Of a stretch of 64,000 nt of DNA, positions 1-7,791 are shown in pieces. Location: positions 393,957 to 457,956 of the forward strand of contig CP058896.1 of the NCBI GenBank assembly GCA_013415865.1. Direction: 5' to 3'. The notes below the pieces were generated by a model. The model was given only the letters and a program-made list of their open reading frames with translations. It was not told the origin of the DNA and did no database searches. The position numbers were made by a program, and so were the translations under genes. The stretch is from Methanomassiliicoccales archaeon (GTDB taxonomy: Archaea > Thermoplasmatota > Thermoplasmata > Methanomassiliicoccales > UBA472). Numbering within the stretch: position 1 is the stretch's first letter; each line of letters starts with the position of its first letter.

Positions 1-2
1 AC

Positions 3-752
3 ATGGCCTTCACGTGGGAGAAGGATGTCATTCCGTCAAAAAAATTTAGGACCCTCCCTATGATGCCTGTGATCTGGGATGATATCTCGGGGGACGCGCT
101 GGTCACGAGCATCTCTTGGACGGACAGGTTGGTGCAGGGTCCGGACGTTGCCCCGTTCAAAGATTATTGGAACGCCGCTATGAAAGAGGCCTACCAGGCC
201 AAAGAGGCGTTCATCATCGATGTGACGGGGACCGTGACAGGGAACCCCAGGGTGAACGAGCTCCAGAGGTTGATGAAACGTAAAGCGGAGATAAGCCTTG
301 ATGTTGGGATAAGGAGTGAACACGATGTCTATGATTGTTTCACCCTCGGGGCCTGGGAAGTGATCGCTTGCTCGTGGGCGATGCCGTCTATAAAGATCTT
401 CGAGCAGGTGGTCGAGATGACGGACCGTTGCATACCCTGTCTCTGCCATTCTAAGAAAATCGTTTGGGGCAAAGAGAAGGACAACCCCCTGAAGATAGAA
501 GAGGCCGTTAGACAACTGAAGGATTATGGATATCGCAAGGTCGCCATCATGGACCTATGGTCACTTGGAAAGAAAAAATATTCCGGAGAGGACATTGTGC
601 TCCGCGCGCTCGGACAGGGTGTCGACGTGATGGCGGGAGGAGGTATCACGGACGAGGCCCTGGACAAGATCAGGGAGATCGGTGCGGTCGGTGCGATCCT
701 AGACCCTTTCTCACCAACTGTAATGTCGCATCTGGTCAAGAGGGTCGGTTGA
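3..752 (+). CDS. HisA/HisF-family TIM-barrel protein (hisAF-related)
   Basis: A 249-residue protein of the HisA/HisF (beta/alpha)8-barrel type. What shows this: an early strand with FIIDVTGTVTGN, a middle strand with LDVGIRS, and a C-terminal phosphate-binding strand DVMAGGGITDEALDKI, all of which recur in histidine-biosynthesis isomerases. The sequence is too divergent to be HisA itself. It resembles the hisAF-related proteins of methanogens and methylotrophs, which often sit near C1-cofactor genes; that role is inferred. No other histidine gene is near. The ATG at position 3 lies at the window edge, so an upstream start cannot be excluded. The PrsW-like gene follows 31-67 bases downstream on the same strand. 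Confidence 0.75.
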   Translation: MAFTWEKDVIPSKKFRTLPMMPVIWDDISGDALVTSISWTDRLVQGPDVAPFKDYWNAAMKEAYQAKEAFIIDVTGTVTGNPRVNELQRLMKRKAEISLDVGIRSEHDVYDCFTLGAWEVIACSWAMPSIKIFEQVVEMTDRCIPCLCHSKKIVWGKEKDNPLKIEEAVRQLKDYGYRKVAIMDLWSLGKKKYSGEDIVLRALGQGVDVMAGGGITDEALDKIREIGAVGAILDPFSPTVMSHLVKRVG

Positions 753-819
753 GGATGAGGCTCTCGGCCGAGATCGGGAGACGGTGGCCATCGACCGTGA
801 CGATCTGCGAGGGGGACCT

Positions 820-1608
820 TTGACCTGGTATACCGACCTCCCGGTCATTGTTACGCTGTCGGTGCTCCCACCTCTGCTGTACCTTTGGTGGTTCACCAAG
901 GCGGAGACTTACCAGCCGGTCGAGAGGTCGGACGTGGTGAAGGCATTTTTGACTGGCGCTTCGCTAGGGGTCATCGGCGGGGCCATGCTCACACTAATGA
1001 TCGTGATCCCATTTGTCATCCTATCAGATGACCCGGACGGTCCGGCCGTGATGCTCATGACGGCGGTGATAGCTGCGCCGATCGCGGAAGAGGCCATGAA
1101 GGGCGCTTGCCTGTTGCTTTTCAAGAGCAGGCTCGATAGGCTCGCATCTGGCCTTGTCCTAGGTGTTTCGGTCGGATTGGGCTTCGCCACCGTAGAGAAC
1201 TTGTTATATGGCATTACTGCAGCCTTTGAGGGGCTGTTCATGGCCATTTTGCTGGTGGGGGTAAGGTCGTTGACCGCGGCGTTTGCGCACGCATCATTCA
1301 CCGGGATATTGGGCTATGGGGTCGCAAGATCGAAAAGGCAAAGAAACGATGCCATATGGTTGCCATTTTACATCCTTGCTGTGACCTTGCATGCTTTTTT
1401 CAATCTTGTCGCCTCTTACTCTGAGATCTTTGATATAAGCACATTCCTGCTCGTGTCCTCGACCATAGTGCTCGGTGCCATGACCTTCATTTTGTTCTTC
1501 ATCCTTAGGAAGAGGGTGGTTCAATTGAATGACATGGAAAGGGACGAGGAAGAGAAGCTTGCGATAAAAGAGGCCCAAATGATATATCTTGGCGGTTCCA
1601 ATGGGTAA
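820..1608 (+). CDS. PrsW-family intramembrane metalloprotease (copy 1)
   Basis: A polytopic membrane protein with the PrsW (M82) signature motifs in order: an EE pair in IAEEAMKG, GFATVENLLYG, AHASFTGILGYG and LHAFFNLVAS. The glutamates and two histidines are the presumed metal and catalytic residues. About seven hydrophobic segments alternate with short loops, and the C-terminus is charged and cytoplasmic. PrsW relatives cleave membrane-bound substrates such as anti-sigma factors; the archaeal substrate is unknown. A GTG at 784 would add 12 residues, but the TTG at 820 is preceded by a strong GAGGGGG ribosome site at 809-815. It overlaps the next PrsW gene by 8 bases, so the two are probably co-translated. 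Confidence 0.78.
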   Translation: MTWYTDLPVIVTLSVLPPLLYLWWFTKAETYQPVERSDVVKAFLTGASLGVIGGAMLTLMIVIPFVILSDDPDGPAVMLMTAVIAAPIAEEAMKGACLLLFKSRLDRLASGLVLGVSVGLGFATVENLLYGITAAFEGLFMAILLVGVRSLTAAFAHASFTGILGYGVARSKRQRNDAIWLPFYILAVTLHAFFNLVASYSEIFDISTFLLVSSTIVLGAMTFILFFILRKRVVQLNDMERDEEEKLAIKEAQMIYLGGSNG

Positions 1609-2389
1609 AAGCATGGCCTTGTCCATGCTCGACATCGTCCTAGTGCTGTTCGCGGCCGTGTCCCCTCCGATATTGTATGCCCTTTGGATAAGGAATGCCG
1701 AGACCTGTGACAGGGAGACGCTGCCCTCGGTGATGCGTGCATTTCTGTTGGGGGCCTTCTTCACCTTAGGTCTCGCCATCGTGATAGAGACGGTCGTCCT
1801 GACAGTGCTCTATTCAGATGGTGGGATATTCACCAGGCCATTCTGGTCATTGGACCTCAAAGACCCGGACATGCAGCTTTTCATCATAGCCTGCGTGGTG
1901 GCGCCCCTGGTCGAGGAGATGACCAAAGGCCTTGGCATCTTTGGCATGAGGGCAAGGATCAGAGAGCTTGAGGATGGCATAGTCTACGGGGCGGCTGTAG
2001 GCCTGGGGTTTGCTGCCTTTGAGAACATATTGTACGAGGTGGATGCGCTGTCCGTCGGGTTCAGTGTCTTTGTGGGGACCGCCGTGGCAAGGGCGCTCAC
2101 CTCAACGGCCCTTCACGCAAGCGCCAGCGCGATCCTGGGATTGGGGTTGTCAAGGGGGCTTCTAGGTAGGCCAGGTAGGTTCCATAGCATCATTCCATAC
2201 TACCTTCTGGCGGTGCTGCTTCACGGGGTCTTCAATCTCTTGGCAATAACTGGAGAGATCACGGGTTCCACGGTGCTCTATCTTATCGCGGTCATCGCAG
2301 GGCTCGTGCTGGTCCAAAGGACCTTCGGTTCGTTGTTGAATAAAGTACGGATGATGGACATGGAATGCAGGGAGGGGCGTTCAATCTGA
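1601..2389 (+). CDS. PrsW-family intramembrane metalloprotease (copy 2)
   Basis: A second PrsW-type membrane protein that keeps every motif of its upstream neighbour: VEEMTKG, GFAAFENILYE, LHASASAILGLG and LHGVFNLLA. Order, spacing and topology match, so the pair looks like an old tandem duplication that has diverged strongly. The ATG at 1601 lies within the last codons of copy 1; a TTG at 1589 and an ATG at 1613 are alternatives. The 3' end overlaps the stop of the convergent iron-sulfur flavoprotein gene by 9 bases. The substrate is unknown. Two different PrsW proteins in one transcript could form a heteromeric protease or act on related substrates, which is inference. Confidence 0.77.
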   Translation: MGKSMALSMLDIVLVLFAAVSPPILYALWIRNAETCDRETLPSVMRAFLLGAFFTLGLAIVIETVVLTVLYSDGGIFTRPFWSLDLKDPDMQLFIIACVVAPLVEEMTKGLGIFGMRARIRELEDGIVYGAAVGLGFAAFENILYEVDALSVGFSVFVGTAVARALTSTALHASASAILGLGLSRGLLGRPGRFHSIIPYYLLAVLLHGVFNLLAITGEITGSTVLYLIAVIAGLVLVQRTFGSLLNKVRMMDMECREGRSI

Positions 2390-2926
2390 TGCTAGCTCTC
2401 TTCCGATGTCAGCTGCCCTTTCCAGAGCTTCCTTCCTTTCATTTATCTCGCCCTTCTTGAACACCGACGGGACCAGAAGCTCGAAATCTGACCTGAACCC
2501 AATGGTATTGAGGAAGGATCTGACCTCTGAGACCGTATTCCTGAAGTTCGCCTTAGGGTCAGCTCCCACAGCAAATATGGCCGCCCTCCTTCCTTTTCTT
2601 ATTGGACCGGACACCCAGATGCATTGACATCTGTCTATTGCCTTCTTAAGTTGACTGGAAGGGCCTGAGAAGAAGATGGGGGTAGCTACGATGAGAGAGT
2701 CCGCCTTTTCAATGAGATCGTAGACCATTGCCATGTCATCTTCGATCACGCAGTGGCCTTTTTCACGGCAGCCATCGCATTCGCGGCATCCTTCGATCCT
2801 AAGCTTTGCGATGTCCAACCTCATCGTTTCCGCGCCTATCACCCTCGCTGCGCCCAAGGCGGTCTCGATCAATATCTCAGTGTTACCTTTTTCGCGTGGA
2901 CTGCCATTGAGCGCGACGACCAACAT
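2381..2926 (-). CDS. Iron-sulfur flavoprotein, NADPH-dependent FMN reductase fold
   Basis: 181 residues with a flavodoxin-like fold. The N-terminal LNGSPREKGNTE is the FMN phosphate loop, and PIFFSGPSSQLKKAIDR is the isoalloxazine-contact region. Between them lies a compact cysteine cluster, C47-x2-C50-x2-C53-x5-C59, as in the iron-sulfur flavoprotein (Isf) family of methanoarchaea, where it binds a [4Fe-4S] cluster and the protein passes electrons from ferredoxin to oxygen or peroxide. A protective electron-transfer role is therefore likely, but the donor is not shown by the context. The gene stands alone, with the receiver protein 40 bases upstream on the same strand. Confidence 0.82.
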   Translation of the reverse strand: MLVVALNGSPREKGNTEILIETALGAARVIGAETMRLDIAKLRIEGCRECDGCREKGHCVIEDDMAMVYDLIEKADSLIVATPIFFSGPSSQLKKAIDRCQCIWVSGPIRKGRRAAIFAVGADPKANFRNTVSEVRSFLNTIGFRSDFELLVPSVFKKGEINERKEALERAADIGRELASD

Positions 2927-2966
2927 GCACGATGCCCCTGTGGGGAGAAATGATCGTTCGATTTGA

Positions 2967-3359
2967 TTATACCTGTTTCATCTTGTTGTGATGCTCGAGG
3001 TTCTCAAGGATCCTATCTTTGAGCTTTTCATAGTATTGGAATGTTTTCGGCACATAATCTGAGGCGCCGCTCTTCAGCACCTGGAAGCTTATGTCGGGGT
3101 CATCCATCGCGGTCACGAATATGATCGGTGTGCTCTGATCGAACGACCGTATCTGCTTCAGCAGCTGTGCTCCTGTCGCATCTGGAAGCCTATAGTCCAG
3201 GACGATTATGTCATACCTCGAGGCCTTCAATTTCATCAAGGCCTCTTTTCCGCTCTTTGCCGGATCGATATAGAAATCATTGGTCGATAGGTATTCCATA
3301 CAAAGCTCGATGTGATCGACGTTATCCTCGACCATTAGGACCTTTATCCTATCCGGCAA
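2967..3359 (-). CDS. Stand-alone response-regulator receiver protein
   Basis: 130 residues forming only a CheY-like receiver domain. Key residues are present: the acidic pair E11-D12, the phospho-acceptor D55 in IIVLDYRLPD, T83 in FVTAMDD and K105 in DYVPKTF. There is no output domain, so it must act through protein contact. No histidine kinase lies nearby. Upstream is a long AT-rich stretch that must contain its promoter. It could be a chemotaxis-type or kinase-relay protein; the partner cannot be read from the window. Confidence 0.87.
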   Translation of the reverse strand: MPDRIKVLMVEDNVDHIELCMEYLSTNDFYIDPAKSGKEALMKLKASRYDIIVLDYRLPDATGAQLLKQIRSFDQSTPIIFVTAMDDPDISFQVLKSGASDYVPKTFQYYEKLKDRILENLEHHNKMKQV

Positions 3360-3906
3360 AGATGACCTCCTATCGTGGATAGAAATGATAGAACATGTTT
3401 ATGAGCGTTATCGATGGAATCATTCGAGGTATAGATTCTTCAAAGAATAATTCGATGAGCAGGAGGCCAGGCTTCAGAAGGCCGTGTTCGTGAAATACCG
3501 ATTTTGCACGGATTATTAAATGTGAATAATTGTGTATTATAAGAATCAACACCTTAAATTTATTTATTTTGATTTGATGATAGCCAGTATATATTTTTAT
3601 TTATTTAATTTATTATAGATATTATTAATACTGATAACTTTTGGAATCACATAGTATAAATATAGGACCAAATATCAGCACTTTTGACAGCACTCGGGAC
3701 AGGAGCTCATTCCCCCTATTCTCCTCCGAAAAATATGTTCCACCTTGCGCCCCGCCCGAGTTGCTTTCTCATTTTCATTCTGAACTGCCATTGAGCATGT
3801 TTTCACTTAAACAAAGATGGTATGTTTTATCGAGGCCAGGCTTTAAGGGCCTCACCAATAACTACATCAATGAAGACCTTCATATGGAGTTGTTCAGGGT
3901 GCTTTG
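3360..3906. other. Long AT-rich divergent intergenic region
   Basis: About 547 bases separate the leftward receiver gene from the rightward glycerol-1-phosphate dehydrogenase gene. The centre (about 3490-3665) is very AT-rich, with several TATA-like stretches, including one near 3653-3662. Two short open frames occur (3370-3552 minus, 3641-3907 plus); neither has a ribosome site, normal codon use or recognisable sequence, so I do not call them genes. The region presumably holds two divergent promoters and a long leader for the downstream gene. Confidence 0.5.
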
Positions 3907-4971
3907 ATGGAAGAAGGTGACTTCACCAAGGCTCGCTCAATGGTTTTTCCAAGGAACGTCCTTGTCGGTCACGGCGTCATAAGATCGGTGCCCCAGGTCT
4001 GCAAGGACTTTGCACTGTCAGGGACCGCTTTGATGGTGGCCGGGCAAAAAACAATAAAGGCGGCGGGAGAGACCATAAAGGATGGCCTTGTGAGGGAAGG
4101 GTACGATGTGCATGAGATACTTGTAGGTGAGGCCACCGACGAGAACTTGAAGAAGGTTATCCAGGCGGCGAAGGATGTGAAGCCCGACTTTTTATTAGGA
4201 GTGGGGGGTGGAAGCAAGATAGACCTTGCAAAGATGGCCGCCAAGGAAATGAACCTGGAATTTATATCCATACCTACCTCGGCATCTCATGATGGCATCG
4301 CCTCAGGAAGAGCGTCAATTAAAAACAATAAGGGACCTATCTCGATGGATGCGAAGGTCCCATTGGGCGTCATAGCGGACACCGAGGTCATAGTCCAATC
4401 GCCCTTCCGCCTATTAGCGGCAGGATGTGCGGATGTCATCTCCAACTCGACGGCCCTTATGGATTGGGAGTTCGCCAAGAGATTGAGGAACGAAAGCTTC
4501 AGCCGCTCGGCCTATGCTCTTGCAAGCTATACTGCCGAGACGGTGATCGAGAATGCAGACCTGATAAGACCTGGGCTTGAAGAGAGCGTCTGGATAGCCA
4601 TCAGGCCGATCATCATCTCAGGGATAAGCATGAGCGTTGCGGGGAACTCCAGACCGACCAGCGGTTCTGAGCATATGTTCTCCCATGCATTGGACCTGAT
4701 CGCGCCAGGGAAGGCCCTGCATGGAGAACAATGCGGGGTCGGTTGTATCATGATGATGTATCTTCATGGTGGGGACTGGAAACGCATCAGGAATGCGCTG
4801 ATCAAGATCGGCGCTCCAACGACGGCCAGAGAATTAGGGATCACCAAGGAGCAGGTCATTCAGGCATTGGTCACAGCAAACAAGGTGCGGAAGGACAGGT
4901 TCACCATACTTGGCATGGGCCTGACCCCAGAGGCCGCAGAGAAGATCGCTACGATCACACAGGTTATCTGA
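3907..4971 (+). CDS. egsA: sn-glycerol-1-phosphate dehydrogenase
   Basis: Makes sn-glycerol 1-phosphate from dihydroxyacetone phosphate with NAD(P)H, the step that sets archaeal membrane-lipid stereochemistry. The 354-residue protein has the iron-type alcohol dehydrogenase/glycerol dehydrogenase fold. GVGGGSKIDLAK is the nucleotide-binding glycine loop and PTSASHDGIAS the substrate loop. Metal ligands are expected in the Asp near CADVIS and the histidines of SEHMFSHALD and LHGEQCGVG. The ATG at 3907 is used; a TTG lies directly before it. UPF0179 follows 28 bases downstream on the same strand, so the two are probably co-transcribed. Confidence 0.95.
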   Translation: MEEGDFTKARSMVFPRNVLVGHGVIRSVPQVCKDFALSGTALMVAGQKTIKAAGETIKDGLVREGYDVHEILVGEATDENLKKVIQAAKDVKPDFLLGVGGGSKIDLAKMAAKEMNLEFISIPTSASHDGIASGRASIKNNKGPISMDAKVPLGVIADTEVIVQSPFRLLAAGCADVISNSTALMDWEFAKRLRNESFSRSAYALASYTAETVIENADLIRPGLEESVWIAIRPIIISGISMSVAGNSRPTSGSEHMFSHALDLIAPGKALHGEQCGVGCIMMMYLHGGDWKRIRNALIKIGAPTTARELGITKEQVIQALVTANKVRKDRFTILGMGLTPEAAEKIATITQVI

Positions 4972-4999
4972 GGGATCGAAATGAGAGAGGTGAGAATAG

Positions 5000-5425
5000 A
5001 TGGTCATAATCACATTAATCGGAGAGAGACAGGCGAAGGAGGGTGCGAAGTTCATCTATCGCGGGCCTCTGACAGAATGCAGGGATTGCAAGCTGAAGGC
5101 AGTATGCTTCAATCTGGACGTTGGGGGGCTCTACAAGATAAAAGGTAAAAGGGATGTCCATCACGAATGCAAGATCCATGAGGACGGTGTCCGGGTGGTC
5201 GAGGTCGAACGCGTCCCGATAAGGGCGGTTATCAGCAAGAAGGCCGCCGTGGATGGCTCCACCATCTCCATTGAGGGGGCCCGATGCAAGAACCTCGGGT
5301 GTGAGAAATATCTGCTATGTCATCCTCCTGGCCTAGAAAAGGGCATGAAGGGGAGGATAGTAAAGCTTTGCAATGACATAGATTGCCCTGAAGGCCAGAG
5401 ATTAGTAGAGGTGATGCTTGACTAA
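5000..5425 (+). CDS. UPF0179 cysteine-rich archaeal protein
   Basis: 141 residues of the uncharacterised archaeal UPF0179 family, recognised by the opening ITLIGERQAKEGAKFIY and the cysteine pattern. Nine cysteines occur (C27, C30, C36, C57, C96, C101, C107, C124, C129), grouped as CxxCx5C and later CxxxxCx5C, which suggests a structural zinc or an iron-sulfur site. There is no membrane segment. The ATG at 5000 has a GAGAGGTGAG ribosome site just upstream. Position after egsA suggests a link to lipid or redox metabolism, which is inference only. Confidence 0.8.
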   Translation: MVIITLIGERQAKEGAKFIYRGPLTECRDCKLKAVCFNLDVGGLYKIKGKRDVHHECKIHEDGVRVVEVERVPIRAVISKKAAVDGSTISIEGARCKNLGCEKYLLCHPPGLEKGMKGRIVKLCNDIDCPEGQRLVEVMLD

Positions 5426-5699
5426 GGTTCTTGGACAATGACGAGGGCCCTATCAGACATCGTTCGGACCTAGGTGAGGGGTTAGCGTCGACGATGACGT
5501 GGTCGACAATGAAGACGGGTCTCAGGCCATCAATAATATGACCTGCGACATTGGACCGACCCCATCAGACCAATGATGGTGCCCTTTTGTTGGAACTGAT
5601 ACGTGTCGAATTATCATAGATCGTATAAACCATCAAAACTTACACCGTTCTAGAGCATTCCTTGATATACTGATGCCTGCCCTAATTGGATTTCAGACA

Positions 5700-6128
5700 A
5701 TGTCGACCATCGAGCGCTTGGCGCATAAGATCATGCCGGAGATCAGAAAGGATTTCAGGTCCATCTTCCCAGAGGCAGAGACCAAGTTCTTCGTGGACGG
5801 CGAAGGACGCGGTGTGATCAAGGTCATCGAGAACGGCTATCTGGTAGGTATGGAGTTCATAGAGACAGAGGTCTCTTGGGCATCGAAGAAACGCATGTGG
5901 GAGTACTATGTCGTCCTTGTGAACAAATGTCGGCTGGTCGTCTATGTCCCTAAGGCACATGCGGACAGCGCCAGGATGAGGTTGCTGGAGTTCAACAACT
6001 ATTGGCTGAACTATTACCTTGTTTACTCCTATGATGAGGGGCTGCGGACCGAGCTCGTCGGGCGGCCGAGGCCTTTGATGACCTCTCCGCTCAGAACGGC
6101 AGCATTCCCCTTAGGTGGTTATCTGTGA
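5700..6128 (+). CDS. Conserved-looking protein of unknown function
   Basis: I do not recognise this protein. It is about 142 residues from the ATG at 5700, or 151 from the ATG at 5673. It is soluble, with alternating hydrophobic and charged residues of normal coding quality (KFFVDGEGRGVIKVIENG, then WEYYVVLVNKCRLVVYVP), suggesting a mixed alpha/beta fold with a central sheet followed by an aromatic-rich helix (NNYWLNYYLVY). A weak TATA-like TATAAA lies at about 5625. The gene stops 4 bases before the convergent purC stop. Codon use resembles its neighbours, so it looks native. Confidence 0.6.
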   Translation: MSTIERLAHKIMPEIRKDFRSIFPEAETKFFVDGEGRGVIKVIENGYLVGMEFIETEVSWASKKRMWEYYVVLVNKCRLVVYVPKAHADSARMRLLEFNNYWLNYYLVYSYDEGLRTELVGRPRPLMTSPLRTAAFPLGGYL

Positions 6129-6132
6129 TGGT

Positions 6133-7038
6133 TCAACGGAACCTCTGTCCGGTCAGCCTCTCATACATATCGATATAGAGTGCGCTGACCTTCTCGACCA
6201 TCTCTGCGGGCAGCGGGGGGATTTCCGGCTCGTCGGCCCCTGCTTTTCTGGCCCTCATGAGCCTCTCATGATATCCGATATCGCGGTAGTACTGACGGAC
6301 CATCTCCTTTGACAGCTCCACCATTTTGCCATGGCGGTACATCTCTGCGTCCCACCAGCGGTCCTCGTCCGCGGTCCCGAAGGTGTCCACGACCATGAGC
6401 CTCCTCATCCTGTCATACGCGAACTCCTTCTTACCGTCGACATGGATCAGCCCTCTGGAACCCGCCTCTCTTGCAATGATCCCGTCGATGACCTTGATCA
6501 CTTCGAAGACGTGGTAATATTCATCAGGGGTAAGGCCAGAGATCCTGATCGCCTCCTCGGTCGTGAGGTTCCTGTCAGTCTCCTCTAATTTCGTTGTTGT
6601 CTCGAAGAACATCTTTGGAAGCTTCTCCCCATAGGATGGCATGTGACCTTTGGGGAAGCCTAGCTGCTCCGGGGCCACCTCCCCGTTCCTTATCCGGTCG
6701 TTCAAGGAACCGGCATTATAATGTCTGCAGATGAACTCCAGGGGGATCAGATAGTTGACAGTGCTATTGTTCAATTTGGAATAATCGGGGATCACTTCCA
6801 CACGTTCGACCCTCATCCTGTTGCCAGCGACCAATTGCTTGAAGTCGGTCTTTATCCCCGCCTCCTCGCAGAGCTTGAACCAATGGGCCGCGGTCCTGCA
6901 CAGGGTCTCTCCCTTGAAAGGTATGTCCGTCGGGATGATCTTGTCGAACACTGAGATCCGGTCCGTGAATTCGAACTCCAAAGTATCCTCATCTACAATC
7001 CAGACCCTCTTGACCTTGCCCTCGCGGTAGAGCTCCAT
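6133..7038 (-). CDS. purC: Phosphoribosylaminoimidazole-succinocarboxamide synthase
   Basis: SAICAR synthase of purine biosynthesis joins CAIR and aspartate using ATP. The ATP-binding start (YREGKVKRVWIVDEDTL) is followed by the SAICAR signature regions FTDRISVFDKIIP, PLEFICRHYNAGS and GLIHVDGKKEFAYD, and then VVDTFGTADEDRWWD. At about 301 residues it is the longer form seen in many archaea. Two adjacent ATGs (7041 and 7038) follow an AGGTG ribosome site; the second is better spaced. No other purine gene is near. A 50-base gap separates it from the KaiC-like gene upstream on the same strand. Confidence 0.92.
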   Translation of the reverse strand: MELYREGKVKRVWIVDEDTLEFEFTDRISVFDKIIPTDIPFKGETLCRTAAHWFKLCEEAGIKTDFKQLVAGNRMRVERVEVIPDYSKLNNSTVNYLIPLEFICRHYNAGSLNDRIRNGEVAPEQLGFPKGHMPSYGEKLPKMFFETTTKLEETDRNLTTEEAIRISGLTPDEYYHVFEVIKVIDGIIAREAGSRGLIHVDGKKEFAYDRMRRLMVVDTFGTADEDRWWDAEMYRHGKMVELSKEMVRQYYRDIGYHERLMRARKAGADEPEIPPLPAEMVEKVSALYIDMYERLTGQRFR

Positions 7039-7091
7039 CATGGCACCTGGCGATAATCAGGATCTGAGATTAATTGTTTTTGCAATTATCA

Positions 7092-7787
7092 TCATAGCAT
7101 CTCGGCGCCCTCATGCACAACGATGCCGCCATTAGTTATCTGGTAAGGAGTGATCCTTCTGGAGTGCTTGGTCCTCCTCATCTTGATGATGCGGAGCGAC
7201 AGCTGAAGCTCGTTCTTGTCATGTCTCTCCTCATAACGGAGGGATATGACCCCATCGGATACATACTCCACAAGGCCATCCCTCGACGCCAAGGGATTGT
7301 CGTCCTTGACCTCGGCCGTCATCAGACAGGTGGCGCCCGCCTTTTTGATCATTTGGGACAGGTTGAACATGTTAGCCCTTCTTTCGTGCTCGGTGTCGAA
7401 GAGCATGTTTAGCAGGGAGATCGAATCGACGACTATCCTGGACGCACCGAAGGACCTGATGAAGTCGGGAAGCTCGCTCTTGATCCGGGAAATGGTGGAC
7501 TTGGCGTCGTTGGGTTCGAGCTTGACTATGTAAAGTTTCTGCGAGTCGATGTATGGTCTCAGGTCCCATCCATGAGAGGCCGCATCTGACAAGATGGACT
7601 CCTGGTCCTCCTCTAATGAGATGTAGATGCCTTTTTCTCCCTGGGAAAGCCCTTGGTTCAAGAACTGGAGACCAAACGTTGTCTTTCCGGTACCGAAAGA
7701 GCCCATGACCACGAAGGTCTCGCCCTTCGGCACACCCCCTTCGAGCATGCTGTCCAGCCCCTCCACTCCTGTCCTGACCCTTTCCAT
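7092..7787 (-). CDS. KaiC-like RecA-superfamily ATPase with intact P-loop
   Basis: 231 residues forming a single KaiC/RecA-type ATPase domain. It starts with the typical RTGVEGLDSMLEGGVPKGE, followed by Walker A GSFGTGKTT, YISLEEDQESI, and Walker B IVVDSISLL. Archaeal KaiC homologues act in signalling and motility control (for example ArlH), but none of those partners is present here. The gene starts 4 bases after a second KaiC-like gene whose P-loop is broken. The two are surely co-transcribed and may form a hetero-oligomer in which only this subunit hydrolyses ATP; this is inference. Confidence 0.83.
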   Translation of the reverse strand: MERVRTGVEGLDSMLEGGVPKGETFVVMGSFGTGKTTFGLQFLNQGLSQGEKGIYISLEEDQESILSDAASHGWDLRPYIDSQKLYIVKLEPNDAKSTISRIKSELPDFIRSFGASRIVVDSISLLNMLFDTEHERRANMFNLSQMIKKAGATCLMTAEVKDDNPLASRDGLVEYVSDGVISLRYEERHDKNELQLSLRIIKMRRTKHSRRITPYQITNGGIVVHEGAEML

Positions 7788-7791
7788 AGTA

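Noticed and set aside
3370-3552. A 60-residue frame upstream of the receiver gene
   Set aside because: Very AT-rich with unusual composition and no ribosome site.
3641-3907. An 88-residue frame before egsA
   Set aside because: Starts with TTG in AT-rich sequence, has no ribosome site, is Ser/Pro-rich without family features and ends across the egsA ATG; more likely leader sequence.
5426-5672. Possible gene remnant or RNA between UPF0179 and the unknown protein
   Set aside because: No frame, cloverleaf or extended pairing could be found; it appears to be plain intergenic sequence.
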